Of a stretch of 44,656 nucleotides of DNA, positions 44,324 through 44,656 are shown one piece after another; position 1 is the first letter of the stretch; each line of letters opens with the position of its first letter. The stretch lies in contig CANGIQ010000022.1 in assembly GCA_947453965.1 (NCBI GenBank), positions 1-44,656 on the forward strand, in the 5' to 3' direction. Both the position numbers and the translations under genes were made by a program. This stretch comes from Comamonadaceae bacterium. Its GTDB lineage: Bacteria; Pseudomonadota; Gammaproteobacteria; Burkholderiales; Burkholderiaceae_C. Below the pieces are notes generated by a model. That model had not been told where the DNA came from and did not search any database. It was given only the letters and a program-made list of their open reading frames with translations.

Positions 44324-44438
44324 GCCTGACGATGTCCTACTTTCACACGGGAACCCGCACTATCATCGGCGCTAAGTCGTTTCACTGTCCTGTTCGGGAT
44401 GGGAAGGAGTGGTACCAACTCGCTATGGTCATCAGGCA
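44324..44438 (-). rRNA. rrf: 5S ribosomal RNA
   Basis: The 115-nt minus-strand sequence starts TGCCTGATGACCATAGCGAG and ends ACATCGTCAGGC; the ends pair to form helix I. Internal landmarks are CCACTCCTTCCCATCCCGAA and GAACAGGACAGTGAAACG, characteristic of proteobacterial 5S. Ends are set by pairing and may be off by 1-2 nt. Confidence 0.96.
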
Positions 44439-44584
44439 TAACTTGTTGTCATCTTGACTAGGTCAAGACAACGAATTCATAGAGTTTGGAATCAGATTTT
44501 TTGTCTTTCGACATTTTTGAATGCGTCAACTTGGCATAACAGCCTTGATCATCTGAGCTTCTTTCGAAGCCGGATCAAAGTTAT
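44439..44584 (-). other. 23S-5S rRNA spacer
   Basis: The spacer has no tRNA. It contains a hairpin, GTTGTC and CTTGAC pairing with GTCAAG and GACAAC (44445-44472), directly before 5S, probably a processing stem, and inverted segments near 44555-44580 (GATCAAGG / CTTTGATC) that flank the 23S end. Confidence 0.7.
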
Positions 44585-44656
44585 AGGGTCACGCCGCACG
44601 AGCAATTAGTATCAGTTAGCTTAACGTATTACTACGCTTCCACACCTGACCTATCA
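44585..44656 (-). rRNA. rrl: 23S ribosomal RNA, 3' end (partial)
   Basis: The minus-strand sequence GATAGGTCAGGTGTGGAAGC, then GTTAAGCTAACTGATACTAA and CGTGCGGCGTGACCCT, aligns by eye with the last 70 nt of E. coli 23S (GATAGGCCGGGTGTGTAAGC... ACCGTGAGGCTTAACCTT). The gene continues beyond the right edge. The 3' end is estimated from that alignment. Confidence 0.93.

Noticed and set aside
44445..44472. Hairpin in the rRNA spacer as a terminator before 5S
   Set aside because: It has no T-tract and lies between 23S and 5S; a processing stem is the simpler reading.

Overview
The window looks like chromosomal DNA of a betaproteobacterium of the order Burkholderiales, most likely family Comamonadaceae. 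I infer this from the high GC content, the best-remembered protein resemblances, an S-adenosylhomocysteine (SAH) riboswitch in front of ahcY, a four-ATPase tandem UvrA, and the ybeX-lnt-glyQ-glyS-gmhB-plsC gene order. Nearly all DNA is coding. I see no phage, insertion sequence, CRISPR array or tRNA.

Layout. Positions 1-1020 hold the 5' part of ahcY (minus strand) and its riboswitch leader, divergent from prfC (release factor 3). Positions 2654-9843 hold a giant tandem UvrA followed closely by an MFS exporter gene. The uvrA gene carries three long palindromes that are read in frame as protein; these are the least expected feature here. Positions 10001-14490 hold a small membrane protein, an MHS-family transporter and the acetate-uptake pair yjcH-actP. 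Positions 14490-24311 are an uninterrupted minus-strand run: liuB, liuC, liuD, ghrA, liuE, a DUF1289 protein, a DsbA-like isomerase, a cNMP/CBS/DUF294 signalling protein and a DnaQ-type exonuclease. Divergent from liuB is an AraC-type regulator (24410-25495). A second minus-strand run (25510-32554) begins with the MerR-type regulator liuR and holds a thioesterase, isovaleryl-CoA dehydrogenase (liuA), carbonic anhydrase, thiolase, a short-chain dehydrogenase, an acyl-CoA dehydrogenase, a YchJ-like protein and a HAD phosphatase.

Positions 32613-40680 hold housekeeping genes: a YgjP-like metallopeptidase, plsC, gmhB, glyS, glyQ, lnt and ybeX/corC. Positions 40750-44219 hold a GNAT acetyltransferase divergent from an acyl-CoA ligase and an MBL-fold hydrolase. 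The right edge is the end of a minus-strand rRNA operon: 3' end of 23S, spacer, 5S and terminator.

How it works together. The two liu runs encode leucine/isovalerate breakdown from isovaleryl-CoA to acetyl-CoA and acetoacetate. A LiuR operator (perfect 16-bp palindrome) overlaps the likely start site of the right run. A 21-bp-period direct repeat sits between liuB and the AraC gene, so the two runs may answer to different regulators. Carbonic anhydrase fits as a bicarbonate supplier for the biotin-dependent methylcrotonyl-CoA carboxylase. With ActP, the acyl-CoA ligase and the acyl-CoA dehydrogenases, the region suggests a cell living on small organic and fatty acids. All functions are assigned by reading motifs and family resemblance; no database search was run.
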